64,000 nt of DNA from Marivita sp. (GCF_020055635.1 NZ_JAIPUT010000018.1:1-64000), one strand, 5' to 3'. Counted from the first letter of the stretch, positions 17,830-26,902 are shown. A program made the numbers and translations. Notes: generated by a model from the sequence alone, not told the origin.

Positions 17830-18675
17830 TCACTCCGCGGCAACAGCCTCTTGACGTTGGCGACCCAAGCCTTCGACCTCGATCTCCATCACGTCGCCGG
17901 GCTTCAGGAACCGTTGCGGTTTCATGCCCATCCCGACGCCCGACGGGGTGCCGGTGGCGATGATATCACCCGGCATGAGCTGCATGAACTGGCTCATGTG
18001 GCTGATGATCTGACGAACGGAAAAGATCATGTCGCTGGTGTTCGAATCCTGAACCGTGTCACCGTTGAGATCCAGAGACACCCGCAGGGTCTGAGGATCA
18101 GCGACCTCGTCTGCGCTGACGAGATAGGGGCCGACGGGGCCGAAGGTCGGTGCGGACTTGCCCTTGATCCATTGGCCCTGACGTTCGATCTGGAATTCCC
18201 GTTCTGACACGTCATTGATGGTGCAATAGGCCGCGACGTGGTCCAGCGCATCGTCCTCGCTGACGTAGAGCGTCGGTTTCCCGATCACGACGCCAAGTTC
18301 GACTTCCCAATCGCCCTTGACCGAGTTGCGCGGGATGACGACAGGATCGAACGGCCCCGACAGGGCAGAGCTCGCCTTGGAAAAGATGATCGGCTCGGGC
18401 GGTTCGGGCATGTTGCTTTCCTTGGCGTGCAAGGCATAGTTCAGGCCGATGCAGAAGAAATTCGGCACCCATGCAAGGGGGCAGCCGATGCGCCCCGGGT
18501 TCTCCACCAGGGGCAGGCTTGCAACATCCAGGGCGCGGATCGTGTCCAGCGCCTCCAGTGACACAGCCGCGCCGGCGAAATCGGCGACCTTGCCGCTGAG
18601 GTCGCGGACATTGCCGTCACCGTCGAGAATGCCGGGTTTTTCCTGGCCCTCGGGCCCGAATCGCAAAAGCTTCAT
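17830..18675 (-). CDS. Fumarylacetoacetate-hydrolase family 2,4-diketo-3-deoxy acid hydrolase
   Basis: A 281-residue FAH-fold hydrolase. The metal-binding and family signature is clear: FFCIGLNYALHAKES, the segment WEVELGVVIGKPTLYVSEDDALDHVAAY, and GDIIATGTPSGVGMG. The N-terminal 'MKLLRFGPEGQEKPGILD' is typical of ureidoglycolate-lyase-like and 2,4-diketo-3-deoxy-L-fuconate/rhamnonate hydrolases. Such enzymes cleave the diketo acid to pyruvate plus lactate or glycolate. An SDR at 26903-27625 resembles the 2-keto-3-deoxy-L-fuconate dehydrogenase that would make this substrate. It starts 11 nt after gntR on the same strand. Assignment to the fuconate route is inference. Confidence 0.78.
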   Translation of the reverse strand: MKLLRFGPEGQEKPGILDGDGNVRDLSGKVADFAGAAVSLEALDTIRALDVASLPLVENPGRIGCPLAWVPNFFCIGLNYALHAKESNMPEPPEPIIFSKASSALSGPFDPVVIPRNSVKGDWEVELGVVIGKPTLYVSEDDALDHVAAYCTINDVSEREFQIERQGQWIKGKSAPTFGPVGPYLVSADEVADPQTLRVSLDLNGDTVQDSNTSDMIFSVRQIISHMSQFMQLMPGDIIATGTPSGVGMGMKPQRFLKPGDVMEIEVEGLGRQRQEAVAAE

Positions 18676-18686
18676 CGCTGTCTTCC

Positions 18687-19349
18687 TTACGTTTCCTGAG
18701 TCGCTGATTCTTGTTCTATGACCGAACGGATGTCTTCGGCCAAGTGCCACAGGTGGTTGCCGATGGCCTCGCGGGCTTCATCGCTGTTCCGGGCGCGCAG
18801 GGCGTCCAGGATGCGCGTGTGCTGATTGAGCACCCGTTCCCTGTTGCGTCGCTGCCGGGCGGCCATATAGCGCGCGCGCCAGAGTCTGCGCAGGAAGGTG
18901 CCATGGGTTTCCGCAAGCGCCCTGTTGCCGGACGCAGCCGCGATCGCGGTGTGAAAGGACATGTCGATCTCGAACATGTCCAGCGCGTCGGTGGTGTTGA
19001 AATGGTCCGACATGTATTGCGTGATCGCGGCCAGATTCTCGATCTCGGCCTCGGATGCGTTCTTGCAGGCCAGTTCGGCTGACAGTTTTTCCAATGCAAT
19101 CAATACTTCGGTCTGATCCGCCACTTCGGAGAAGTCGGACACTGCCACGATCGGGCTGCGCGACGGGCGCAATTCGACGAGCCCTTCCTTGGACAGAATG
19201 CGGATCGCCTCGCGGATGGGGGTGCGGCTCACACCCATGTCGGCAGCAATATCGCGTTCCTTGACCGCCATCCCCGGCAAGAGTTTGCCACGCAGGATGT
19301 TGCGGCGAAGCCGGTTGGCGATCTGTTCAGCGAGCGTTTCCTTCGACAT
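18687..19349 (-). CDS. GntR-family regulator with FCD domain
   Basis: A 220-residue FadR-subfamily regulator. The winged helix is at residues about 8-70 (VKERDIAADMGVSRTPIREAIRILSKEGLV). The FCD effector domain has the usual metal ligands (DMSFHTAIA, NQHTRI, NHLWH). It is transcribed divergently from the TRAP operon across a 219-nt region with two perfect TGGTATACCA palindromes and is followed by the diketo-acid hydrolase gene. From memory, UxuR/ExuR-type GntR proteins recognise a very similar TTGGTATACCAA core, so this is the best candidate for the regulator of all such sites in the window. The effector is probably a sugar acid or its keto-deoxy product. Confidence 0.9.
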   Translation of the reverse strand: MSKETLAEQIANRLRRNILRGKLLPGMAVKERDIAADMGVSRTPIREAIRILSKEGLVELRPSRSPIVAVSDFSEVADQTEVLIALEKLSAELACKNASEAEIENLAAITQYMSDHFNTTDALDMFEIDMSFHTAIAAASGNRALAETHGTFLRRLWRARYMAARQRRNRERVLNQHTRILDALRARNSDEAREAIGNHLWHLAEDIRSVIEQESATQET

Positions 19350-19428
19350 CCGGCTTTTTCTGCATAATCAGGCGCTCACACGCGCTGTCCCCTGGATGTG
19401 GCAAAGAGCGTGTCTGCGAAAGTCCGGA

Positions 19429-19442
19429 TTTGGTATACCAAA
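19429..19442. promoter_or_regulatory. GntR operator candidate, site 1
   Basis: TTTGGTATACCAAA is a perfect 14-bp palindrome 80 nt upstream of the gntR start and 127 nt upstream of the TRAP binding-protein gene. Its centre is 56 bp from that of site 2, so looping or cooperative binding is possible. Confidence 0.8.
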
Positions 19443-19484
19443 AAATGTTGCGTGTCGAGTTTCCATTCGCTACCGTTCCGGCAG

Positions 19485-19498
19485 GATGGTATACCATC
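19485..19498. promoter_or_regulatory. GntR operator candidate, site 2
   Basis: GATGGTATACCATC is a perfect 14-bp palindrome 71 nt before the TRAP binding-protein start. It has the same TGGTATACCA core as site 1 but different flanks, which suggests that the 10-bp core is what the regulator reads. Confidence 0.8.
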
Positions 19499-19568
19499 TT
19501 TCGCGGTGCATTTTGGTGCGCCAAGGTGAGACAGGCGGTCGAGGAGAGCCGCCTAGGGAGGAACAATC

Positions 19569-20582
19569 ATGAACTTGAAGTCGACTTTGACGGCGGCTGG
19601 CGCGACGGCATTGATCGCCATGTCCGCGGCGGCCGAACCCGTGACCCTGCGTATCCAGACGCATTACGCAACCGAACATCCCACAGGCAAGATGCTGGCC
19701 ACATGGATCGATGACGTGCAGACGATGTCTGGCGGCGACATCACCATCGAGATGTTCTATTCATCGTCGGTCGTGGCAACGGTGGAAACTTTCGACGCAG
19801 CCATCAATGGCATCGTCGATTGCGACGCAACCGGCGGCGCCTATCAGACCGGCAAGAACCCGGCGTTCCAGTTCGTCGGCGACATCATGGGCGGCTACGA
19901 CACGCCTTGGCAGCAGTATAGCTGGCTGTATCACGGCGGTGGCTGGGAAGCCGCGCAAGAGCTTTACAACGCGCAGAACATGCAGCTGATCGGCTGGGCC
20001 ATATATGGTCAGGAATCCTTCGCGTCCTCAAAGCCGCTCAGGGGTCCAGAGGATCTCCAGGGTTGGAAATTCCGGTCGCCTCCGGGCATGGAGACCGAGA
20101 TCTTCGAAAAGATGGGCGCCTCGCCGATCGTGATGGATTTCACCGAGATCTTTACCGCGTTGGAAACCGGCATCATCGACGGAGCGGATGCATCCGGCCT
20201 GGCGAACAACGTGGGGCTGGGTCTGTATGACATTGTCCAGCACGCGACATATCCCGGCTTCCACTCCATGCCGTCCGACCATCTGGCCTGCAACAAGGAT
20301 GTCTGGGACAACCTGACCGAACAGCAGCGTCGCATCATGGATACCGCGTGGCAGAAGCTGTCCTTCCAGATTGCCATGGCAAACGAGAAGGCCAACACCG
20401 AAGCCGCCGCAGCGCTGCAGGAGCAGGGCGTCACGCTTTATGCGTGGTCGGATGAGGATCGCAAGGAATTCCGCATCGCCGCACAGGCCGCTTGGGATGA
20501 CTGGGCAACCCGCAGCCCCGAAGCCGCTGCACTGGTCGACAGCCACAAGAGTTACCTGCGGCAGCTAGGCCTGATCAACTGA
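19569..20582 (+). CDS. TRAP transporter solute-binding protein (DctP family)
   Basis: Periplasmic binding protein of a TRAP system, 337 residues. It starts after GGGAGGAACA with a signal peptide (MNLKSTLTAAGATALIAMSAAAE, cleavage near residue 22). The DctP signature is visible, including LRGPEDLQGWKFRSPPGMETEIFEKMGA, whose arginine normally clamps the ligand carboxylate, and FTEIFTALETGIIDGADA. TRAP systems of this type carry organic or sugar acids with sodium. With UxaA, xylonate dehydratase and a hexuronate-type GntR site nearby, a uronate or aldonate ligand is likely. A strong stem-loop follows the gene. Confidence 0.9.
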   Translation: MNLKSTLTAAGATALIAMSAAAEPVTLRIQTHYATEHPTGKMLATWIDDVQTMSGGDITIEMFYSSSVVATVETFDAAINGIVDCDATGGAYQTGKNPAFQFVGDIMGGYDTPWQQYSWLYHGGGWEAAQELYNAQNMQLIGWAIYGQESFASSKPLRGPEDLQGWKFRSPPGMETEIFEKMGASPIVMDFTEIFTALETGIIDGADASGLANNVGLGLYDIVQHATYPGFHSMPSDHLACNKDVWDNLTEQQRRIMDTAWQKLSFQIAMANEKANTEAAAALQEQGVTLYAWSDEDRKEFRIAAQAAWDDWATRSPEAAALVDSHKSYLRQLGLIN

Positions 20583-20630
20583 TGACCACGGTCCAGGAGC
20601 GCCACAAGGTCGTGACGCTCAGCTGACAGT

Positions 20631-20656
20631 CGCGGGCCCCTTTTGCGGGGCCCGCG
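20631..20656 (+). terminator. Stem-loop after the TRAP binding-protein gene
   Basis: CGCGGGCCCC-TTTTGC-GGGGCCCGCG is a perfect 10-bp GC stem in the 137-nt gap between the binding-protein and small-permease genes. There is no downstream T tract. It probably lowers permease expression relative to the binding protein or protects the 5' mRNA segment. Confidence 0.7.
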
Positions 20657-20719
20657 CCTTGAAAACACGCAGACATCATGGGCCGAAACAAGGCCCTGCA
20701 TCTTCGAGGGAGGATCGGG

Positions 20720-21523
20720 ATGGAGAAGGACAGCCTTTGGTTGGGCTCGTTCAGGAAGCCCATGCGCATGACAGCCATGGCGTTCACCGCGGTGGTGGCC
20801 GTGCTGTTTGTCTGGTTCGTCGCCAACCGCATGGTCTCGGAAGACGCCATCGGCATGCACGAGATGATCCGGCCCGCCGGTCGGCCGATGGTGCAGCTCA
20901 TGTTGTTTGCAATCGCCGGGTCGATCCTGACCGTCTCGCTGTACCTGTCGGACACCCGCGGCGCGATTGAATTCGAGCCCGATGGCGTTTTCGACATCAT
21001 CTCGCTCGTGTGTGCACGGATCGCGATGATCATGGTCGCGCTCATCGTGATCGTGATGTTCTACGAAGTGGTCTCGCGCTACGTCTTTGCCCGACCGACC
21101 CTATGGGCCAACGAACTGTCCTTGTGGATCGCGAGCTTTGTCTTTCTGCTGGCCGGTCAATATGCCATGCAGCAGCGCAGCCACATTCGCATCTACGTGA
21201 TCTACGACATGATGCCGCGCTGGATTCAGAAATCCTCCGACATCCTGTCGCTCTTCCTGATCTGGTTCTTCACCTTTGCCATGGTCTGGGGCGGCTTCGA
21301 TGACGCCATGCGCCGGTTTCTGCGCATGGAGACGTTTGGCACCGCCTGGGATCCTCCCATTCCGGGCATCGTCAAACCCGCCATCCTGATCATCATCTGT
21401 CTCGTTGCGCTTCAGGCGCTGTCCAACATCATCTCGGACTGGAACAAAGCGCCCGAGCATCTGGCCGTGGACGACATCGACAAGACCGAAATCGAAAACA
21501 TCCGCCGGACCCTGGAGAAGTAA
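20720..21523 (+). CDS. TRAP transporter small permease (DctQ family), N-terminally extended
   Basis: A 267-residue membrane subunit of the TRAP system. The canonical four-helix DctQ part runs from about residue 95 (MVALIVIVMFYEVVSRYV; TLWANELSLWIASFVFLLAGQ; RSHIRIYV). Two further hydrophobic segments lie ahead of it (about residues 19-37 and 57-77), so the protein probably has six membrane helices where simple DctQ proteins have four. The start at 20720 follows GGGAGGATCGGG. It is 4 nt from the large permease gene. Confidence 0.85.
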   Translation: MEKDSLWLGSFRKPMRMTAMAFTAVVAVLFVWFVANRMVSEDAIGMHEMIRPAGRPMVQLMLFAIAGSILTVSLYLSDTRGAIEFEPDGVFDIISLVCARIAMIMVALIVIVMFYEVVSRYVFARPTLWANELSLWIASFVFLLAGQYAMQQRSHIRIYVIYDMMPRWIQKSSDILSLFLIWFFTFAMVWGGFDDAMRRFLRMETFGTAWDPPIPGIVKPAILIIICLVALQALSNIISDWNKAPEHLAVDDIDKTEIENIRRTLEK

Positions 21524-21527
21524 GAGA

Positions 21528-23159
21528 ATGGAAATGGAATTCCTGAGCTACTTCGCCTGGATGAAGGTGTCGGACGTGGCCACGCTGAGCATCTGGCTGT
21601 TGTTGGGCATGTTCTTTCTGCTGGCCATCGGCATGCCGCTTGGCTTCGCCTCGGCGTTTCTGGCGGTTGCGGTTCTGATCATGAAGTTCGGACCGGAGCT
21701 TCTGTTCCGTGATTTCGGGTCTGGTCCGATGTCGGTGCTTGCGCAGGCGATCTATCGGCAGATGACCAACTATGTCCTGATATCGATCCCCTTGTTCATC
21801 TTCATGGCAGCCCTGCTTGAACGGTCCGGTATCGCCAAGGACATGTACAATTCGCTGAACGTCTGGCTGTCAGGCACGCGGGGCGGCATCGCCATCGTGA
21901 CCTCGATCATGGCCGTGATCATGGCCGCCATGTCGGGCATCATCGGCGGCGAAGTGGTGCTGCTGGGCCTGATCGCGCTGCCGCAAATGCTGCGGCTCGG
22001 CTACAACCAGAACCTGGCCATCGGCACGATCTGTGCGTCGGGATCGCTTGGAACGATGATCCCGCCGTCGATCGTGCTGATCTTCTACGGTCTTGTTACG
22101 GAAACCTCGATCAAGGCGCTGTTCACGGCGTCCTTCCTTCCGGGTTTCATGCTGTCGTCCTTCTTCATCATCTACATCATCATTCGGACGCGTTTGAATC
22201 CGTCGCTTGCACCCTTGCCCGAGATCGACCCCAAGGATCCCGCAGGACGTGAAAAGGGCCTGATGTTCCTTGGCTTCCTGTCCAAGTTCGGGCTTTGGAT
22301 CATCGGTGTCCTGTTCCTGCGCGCGCTGTTCTTTACCGTGACCGGTCAGAACACCCTGCAAGAGGGCGAGGACCCCATCGCTCTGGGGATGGTCTATCAC
22401 CTGCCCTACATCGCTGGCGCCTTCGTCATCGCGGGTGCGATCATGTACGCGATCGGCAAGGACCGTGTGGCAACAGGTTGGGACATGGGCAAAGGTCTGA
22501 TCGCGCCCGTTGTCGTCATCGGGGTTGTTCTTGGCTCGATCTACATGGGGATCACCGGCATCACCGAAGCGGCGGGCATGGGCGTTGTCGCCGTGTTCAC
22601 GATCAGCGTGATCCGACGGGAAATGACGTTCGAGATCATCTGGGACAGCCTGATCCGCACGCTCAAATCCACCGGAACGATCATCTGGGTGACCATCGGT
22701 GCGGCGGCCCTTGCGGCGGCGTACACGCTTTCGGGCGGACCCACCTATGTGGCCAACATGATCATCGCGGCCGAGCTGCCGACGATGTCGATCATCCTGG
22801 TGATGATGTTCATCTTCCTGATCATGGGAATGTTCATGGATTGGGTCGGAATCGTGCTCTTGGTCATGCCGGTGTTCCTGCCGATCGTGCTCAAGCTTCC
22901 GGTCCAGGAGATCGGCGTTTTCGGAGAGTTGGATCCACGCCACGTGGCGATCTGGTTCGGTGTGGTGTTCTGCATGAACATGCAGGTGAGTTTCCTGTCG
23001 CCACCGTTTGGTCCCGCGGCGTTCTACCTGAAATCCGTCGCACCGCCGCATATCACGCTGACCGCGATCTTCCGGGGTTTCCTGCCGTTCATCGCGTTGC
23101 AGCTTCTGGCGTTGTCGGTGCTGCTGGTCTGGCCGCCGATGGTCGCGATCTTCCTGTGA
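21528..23159 (+). CDS. TRAP transporter large permease (DctM family)
   Basis: The ion-coupled transport subunit of the TRAP system, 543 residues with about twelve to fourteen hydrophobic segments. Family features include MPLGFASAFLAVAVL near the start and ICASGSLGTMIPPSIVLIFYG in the middle. It is longer than the typical 425-residue DctM. The extra length lies mainly in a central stretch (about residues 225-340) with additional helices, as in the longer DctM subgroup. The start at 21528 is 4 nt after the small permease gene. It ends just before the leader frame of the dioxygenase gene. Confidence 0.9.
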   Translation: MEMEFLSYFAWMKVSDVATLSIWLLLGMFFLLAIGMPLGFASAFLAVAVLIMKFGPELLFRDFGSGPMSVLAQAIYRQMTNYVLISIPLFIFMAALLERSGIAKDMYNSLNVWLSGTRGGIAIVTSIMAVIMAAMSGIIGGEVVLLGLIALPQMLRLGYNQNLAIGTICASGSLGTMIPPSIVLIFYGLVTETSIKALFTASFLPGFMLSSFFIIYIIIRTRLNPSLAPLPEIDPKDPAGREKGLMFLGFLSKFGLWIIGVLFLRALFFTVTGQNTLQEGEDPIALGMVYHLPYIAGAFVIAGAIMYAIGKDRVATGWDMGKGLIAPVVVIGVVLGSIYMGITGITEAAGMGVVAVFTISVIRREMTFEIIWDSLIRTLKSTGTIIWVTIGAAALAAAYTLSGGPTYVANMIIAAELPTMSIILVMMFIFLIMGMFMDWVGIVLLVMPVFLPIVLKLPVQEIGVFGELDPRHVAIWFGVVFCMNMQVSFLSPPFGPAAFYLKSVAPPHITLTAIFRGFLPFIALQLLALSVLLVWPPMVAIFL

Positions 23160-23198
23160 CGGGTGGGCTGGCATCGTGAAAAGACCCAAGGAGGCGGG

Positions 23199-23237
23199 AT
23201 GAGCCCGGCTCCTTGTCGATTGCAGCTTCGGGAATGA
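23199..23237 (+). CDS. Putative 12-codon leader peptide
   Basis: An ATG with an excellent ribosome site (AAGGAGG at 23188-23194) opens a frame of only twelve residues, MSPAPCRLQLRE. It ends in a TGA that overlaps the start of the dioxygenase gene as ATGA (23234-23237). The dioxygenase ATG has no comparable ribosome site, so its translation may depend on termination of this frame. It contains no obvious run of one regulatory codon, so coupling is more likely than amino-acid attenuation. Expression is inferred from the sequence layout only. Confidence 0.45.
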   Translation: MSPAPCRLQLRE

Positions 23238-24184
23238 CTGCCATGTTGACCCAACTCCAGATCGAGGAATTCCACAGCACTGGCGTGCTGGTTGTTCCCG
23301 ATGTCCTGCCCGCGCCTGTCCTCGGTGCGGTCAAGTCGGAATACCGGGCCCTGCTGGATGATCTCTATGACCGCTGGCATGCCGATGGCCTGGTGCCCGC
23401 GCCGGTCGGGATGGATTTCTGGCATAAGCTGTTGGTCAGCTACGAGGCCGGGTGCGACTGGTTCCAGCCGATGGACATTTCCCTGCCGGGAAGCGCGATC
23501 AGGGGCGACACGCCGTTCCATTTCGGCCCGGCGGTGTTCGACATGATCACGGCGCCGCGGCTGCTTGACCTGGTGGAATGCCTGATCGGGCCCGAGATCA
23601 CCTCGAATCCGATCCAGCATGTGCGCCTGAAACCGCCCGCTCCCACGCTGCGCGGGTCGGAAGACCGGGCGCATATCATGGCGACCGACTGGCATCAGGA
23701 CCGTGCCGTGGCGCATGAAGAAGGAGACCATACACAGATGGTCACGGTCTGGCTGGCGATTTCCGATGCCACGGTCGAAAACGGGTGTCTGCAGGCGATC
23801 CCGGGCAAACCCCAGATGTATCCGCATTGCCCCAAACGCCAGACGGCCATCGCGGACGGGTTCCTCGATTTCGACAAGGCGCAAGCCTTGCCGGTCAAGG
23901 CCGGTGGCGCGGTGATCTTTCATCCGCTGACGCCGCATGCGTCGCTTGATAATCGCTCTGACCAGTTCCGCTGGTCCTTCGACATCCGCTACAATGTCAC
24001 CGACCAGCCGACAGGACGCGCGCATTTCCCGGAGTTCATCGCGCGGTCCCGCACACACCCGGATCGGGTCTTGACCAATTGGCAAGACTGGCGCGAGATG
24101 TGGCTCGATGCGCGCGCGCGCCTGAGCGGCCAACCGCATGTTCCGATTCACCGTTGGAAAAGCGACAGTCCCGCCTGCGCCTGA
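23234..24184 (+). CDS. Phytanoyl-CoA dioxygenase (PhyH) family protein
   Basis: A 316-residue Fe(II)/2-oxoglutarate-dependent dioxygenase candidate. The HxD metal pair is in TDWHQDRAVAHEEGD, and the distal His with the 2-oxoglutarate-binding Arg is in FHPLTPHASLDNRSDQFRWSFDIRY. I chose the ATG at 23234, which overlaps the stop of the 12-codon leader; an ATG three codons later (23243) is the alternative. It lies between TRAP genes and uxaA, so its substrate may be a modified sugar or sugar acid delivered by the TRAP system, for example O-methylated or otherwise capped. That is speculation. Confidence 0.8.
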   Translation: MTAMLTQLQIEEFHSTGVLVVPDVLPAPVLGAVKSEYRALLDDLYDRWHADGLVPAPVGMDFWHKLLVSYEAGCDWFQPMDISLPGSAIRGDTPFHFGPAVFDMITAPRLLDLVECLIGPEITSNPIQHVRLKPPAPTLRGSEDRAHIMATDWHQDRAVAHEEGDHTQMVTVWLAISDATVENGCLQAIPGKPQMYPHCPKRQTAIADGFLDFDKAQALPVKAGGAVIFHPLTPHASLDNRSDQFRWSFDIRYNVTDQPTGRAHFPEFIARSRTHPDRVLTNWQDWREMWLDARARLSGQPHVPIHRWKSDSPACA

Positions 24185-24245
24185 TCGCCTGTTCCACCTT
24201 ACCTTGGGCGTGCGCCGACCGCGCCCTTCTCAAAGTTGATAGACC

Positions 24246-25736
24246 ATGAACACTGTCCGTCTTTCGTCAGAAGATAATGTCGTCACAGCCATTTCGCCGC
24301 TTGAAGTGGGGCAGGAGGGCGCGACCCAGTTGATCCCGCGCGGCCACAAGATGGCCACGGCTGATATCGCCAGGGGCGCGGCCGTGCGCAAATACGCCCA
24401 GGTGATCGGCTATGCGGCCGAGCAGATCGCCAAGGGCGCCCACGTCCATACGCACAACCTTGAATTTCGCAACGTCGACACGGAGTACGAGTTCTCGACC
24501 AACCTGCGGCCGGTTGCGCCTGCGACACAGCCCGATTGCTTCATGGGCTACCGCCGGGCAACGGGCCGGGTCGGCACCCGCAACCATATCGCGGTTCTGA
24601 CCTCGGTGAACTGTTCTGCCACCGCCGCGCGGATGATCGCGGAACACTTCACCCCCGACCTTTTGGCGGCCTATCCCAACGTCGATGGCGTGACCGCTTT
24701 TGTGCACGGCACCGGTTGCGCCATGGGCGGCGACGGGACGGGGTTCGAATTGCTGCAACGCACGCTCTGGGGCTATGCGCGCAATCCCAATGTCGGCGGC
24801 GTGCTGATGGCGGGTCTGGGTTGCGAGATGATGCAGATCGACTGGCTGATCGAAGCCTATGGCCTGACGCCGGGACCGCTGTTCCAGAGCATGAACATTC
24901 AGGACGTGGGTGGATTGCGGGCAACCGTCGAGATGGGGATCAGGAAGATCGAGGCGATGCTGCCCCTCGTCAACGATGTCGAGCGCGTGCCATGTCCGGC
25001 GTCGGAGTTGATGGTGGCGCTGCAATGCGGTGGGTCGGATGCGTGGTCCGGCATTACCGCGAACCCGGCGGTGGGCCATGCCTGTGACCTGCTGGTGGCG
25101 CAGGGCGGCACCGGTGTGCTGGCCGAAACGCCCGAGATCTACGGTGCCGAACACCTGTTGACCGCCCGCGCCGTGGACCGTGCTGTCGGAGACAGGCTCA
25201 TCGACCTCATCAAGTGGTGGGAAGACTATACCGACCGCAATCGCGGCAACATGGACAACAATCCAAGCCCCGGAAACAAGCAGGGCGGGTTGACGACCAT
25301 CCTTGAAAAATCGCTTGGCGCGGCGGCCAAGGGTGGGACCAGCCCACTGACCGGCGTGTTCAAATACGCCGAACCGATCACCGCCAGGGGCTTCACCTTC
25401 ATGGACAGCCCCGGATACGATCCGGCGAGTGTGACCGGCCAGATCGCAAGTGGTTGCAACCTTGTGTGCTTTACCACCGGACGCGGATCTGCCTTTGGGT
25501 CGAAACCCGCGCCGACGATGAAGGTGGCGACGAACACCCGGATGTATCAGCGCCTGACCTCGGACATGGACGTGAACGCGGGGCGCATCCTGTCGGACGG
25601 GGCCAGCGTCGAAGACGTGGGCCGCGAGATTTACGACATGTGGCTGCGCATGGCGAGCGGCGAGATGTCGAAATCCGAGGCCCAGGGCCTTGGCGATTAC
25701 GAATTCGTGCCGTGGCAGGTCGGAGCCGTGATGTGA
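24246..25736 (+). CDS. uxaA: UxaA-type altronate dehydratase (full length with SAF domain)
   Basis: Dehydrates an aldonate, D-altronate in the characterised enzyme, to 2-keto-3-deoxygluconate. The 496 residues contain the N-terminal SAF domain (about residues 15-85, ending GAHVHTHNLEF) and the C-terminal catalytic domain with GYRRATGRVGTRNHIAVLTSVNCSAT and the cysteine-rich metal-binding surroundings (HGTGCAMGG; GLGCEMMQ). A D-altronate role fits the hexuronate-like operator upstream, but no UxaB or UxaC is in the window. A related aldonate such as L-galactonate or L-fuconate is possible. The ribosome site is weak. The stop overlaps the next gene's GTG start. Confidence 0.85.
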   Translation: MNTVRLSSEDNVVTAISPLEVGQEGATQLIPRGHKMATADIARGAAVRKYAQVIGYAAEQIAKGAHVHTHNLEFRNVDTEYEFSTNLRPVAPATQPDCFMGYRRATGRVGTRNHIAVLTSVNCSATAARMIAEHFTPDLLAAYPNVDGVTAFVHGTGCAMGGDGTGFELLQRTLWGYARNPNVGGVLMAGLGCEMMQIDWLIEAYGLTPGPLFQSMNIQDVGGLRATVEMGIRKIEAMLPLVNDVERVPCPASELMVALQCGGSDAWSGITANPAVGHACDLLVAQGGTGVLAETPEIYGAEHLLTARAVDRAVGDRLIDLIKWWEDYTDRNRGNMDNNPSPGNKQGGLTTILEKSLGAAAKGGTSPLTGVFKYAEPITARGFTFMDSPGYDPASVTGQIASGCNLVCFTTGRGSAFGSKPAPTMKVATNTRMYQRLTSDMDVNAGRILSDGASVEDVGREIYDMWLRMASGEMSKSEAQGLGDYEFVPWQVGAVM

Positions 25737-26794
25737 CCGACCTGCCCATCGTCATCGTCGGCGCGGGGGCGATCGGGATGCGTCATGTCGAGGTGGCATT
25801 GGCCTGTCCGAAGACCCGTATCTCGGCCGTGGTGGAACCGCTTGCGCACCGACGTGCCGAATTGCAGGCGATGGGCCTGAACGCGGTCGAGACATTGGAC
25901 GATGCCCCGGTCGAAACGCGTGCCGCGGTGATCGCCACCCCGACGCAGGATCACCATGCCTCCACGTTGGCCTGTATAGACCGCGGCTGGCCTGTGATCG
26001 TTGAAAAACCGATAGCCGCGACCCTGGATCACGCGCGGCAGATGGTAGAGCGCGCGGCGAACAAGGAGGTGCCGCTCTTTACCGGACACCACCGCCGGTG
26101 TCATCCGTTCTCGCGTGCGACACGAGATGCGCTGGCACGGATCGGTGACCTTGTCGGGGTTCAGGGCCTGTGGTCTTTGCGCAAGCACGACACGTATTAC
26201 GATGCCGACTGGCGGCGGAAGCCGGGCGCGGGGCCGTTGCTGACCAATCTGACGCACGAGCTTGATCTGCTCCGGTTCCTTGTCGGAGAGATCGACGAGG
26301 TGACCGCGCTGACATCGAATGCACGGCGCGGTTTCGTGATCGAGGATACCTCGGCGCTGGCGTTGCGCTTTGGAAACGGCGCGCTGGGGTCGTTCCTGAT
26401 TTCGGATGCAGGTGCGTCGCCATGGTCTTTCGAGGCTGCGTCCGACGAAAACCCGACCATCGCGGCGTCGCATCAGGATTATCTGCGTTTCGTCGGTACG
26501 GAAGGGTCGCTGGAATTTCCGTCGCTGACGCTCTGGGGCCGGTCCGCGCCGGGAGAGATCGAATGGTCCAGGCCATTGCAGCGGACGCCGGGTCCGAAGT
26601 TTGAAACCGTCGATCCGTTGCTTGAGCAGATGACGCGCTTTGCCGCCGTGGTCAGTGGTGCCTCCGACGACGTGCTGTGCACCGGCGCGGATGGCACGAA
26701 GGCCTTGGAAATGACGCTGGCAGCCGCGATGTCGGAGCAACAGGGACACCCGGTTAGGACCGGCGAGGTGCCGGGAGATTATACCGGCGTTTAG
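25733..26794 (+). CDS. Gfo/Idh/MocA-family sugar dehydrogenase
   Basis: A 353-residue NAD(P)-dependent oxidoreductase. It starts with GTG at 25733, which overlaps the uxaA stop (GTGA), so the genes are translationally coupled. The Rossmann motif VIVGAGAIGMRH opens the protein; the family motif VEKPIA is near residue 96, and the catalytic-region pattern GAGPLLTNLTHELDLLRFLVG resembles inositol-dehydrogenase-like members where THxxD is expected. It probably interconverts an aldonate or keto-acid of the uxaA branch. Substrate unknown. Confidence 0.82.
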   Translation: MTDLPIVIVGAGAIGMRHVEVALACPKTRISAVVEPLAHRRAELQAMGLNAVETLDDAPVETRAAVIATPTQDHHASTLACIDRGWPVIVEKPIAATLDHARQMVERAANKEVPLFTGHHRRCHPFSRATRDALARIGDLVGVQGLWSLRKHDTYYDADWRRKPGAGPLLTNLTHELDLLRFLVGEIDEVTALTSNARRGFVIEDTSALALRFGNGALGSFLISDAGASPWSFEAASDENPTIAASHQDYLRFVGTEGSLEFPSLTLWGRSAPGEIEWSRPLQRTPGPKFETVDPLLEQMTRFAAVVSGASDDVLCTGADGTKALEMTLAAAMSEQQGHPVRTGEVPGDYTGV

Positions 26795-26902
26795 ACACGA
26801 GGGATCGAAAATGAGGACACCGAAAACAGGATGCAGGGGGCCGGTTCTGATGGGCCTGGCGATGGACGGTTGGATGGGCAGCCATCCGGGGAGCAAACGA
26901 AC

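Noticed and set aside
21870-23189. His/Asp/Arg-rich minus-strand frame opposite the TRAP large permease
   Set aside because: The composition is what the reverse of a hydrophobic high-G+C gene gives; no motif supports a protein.
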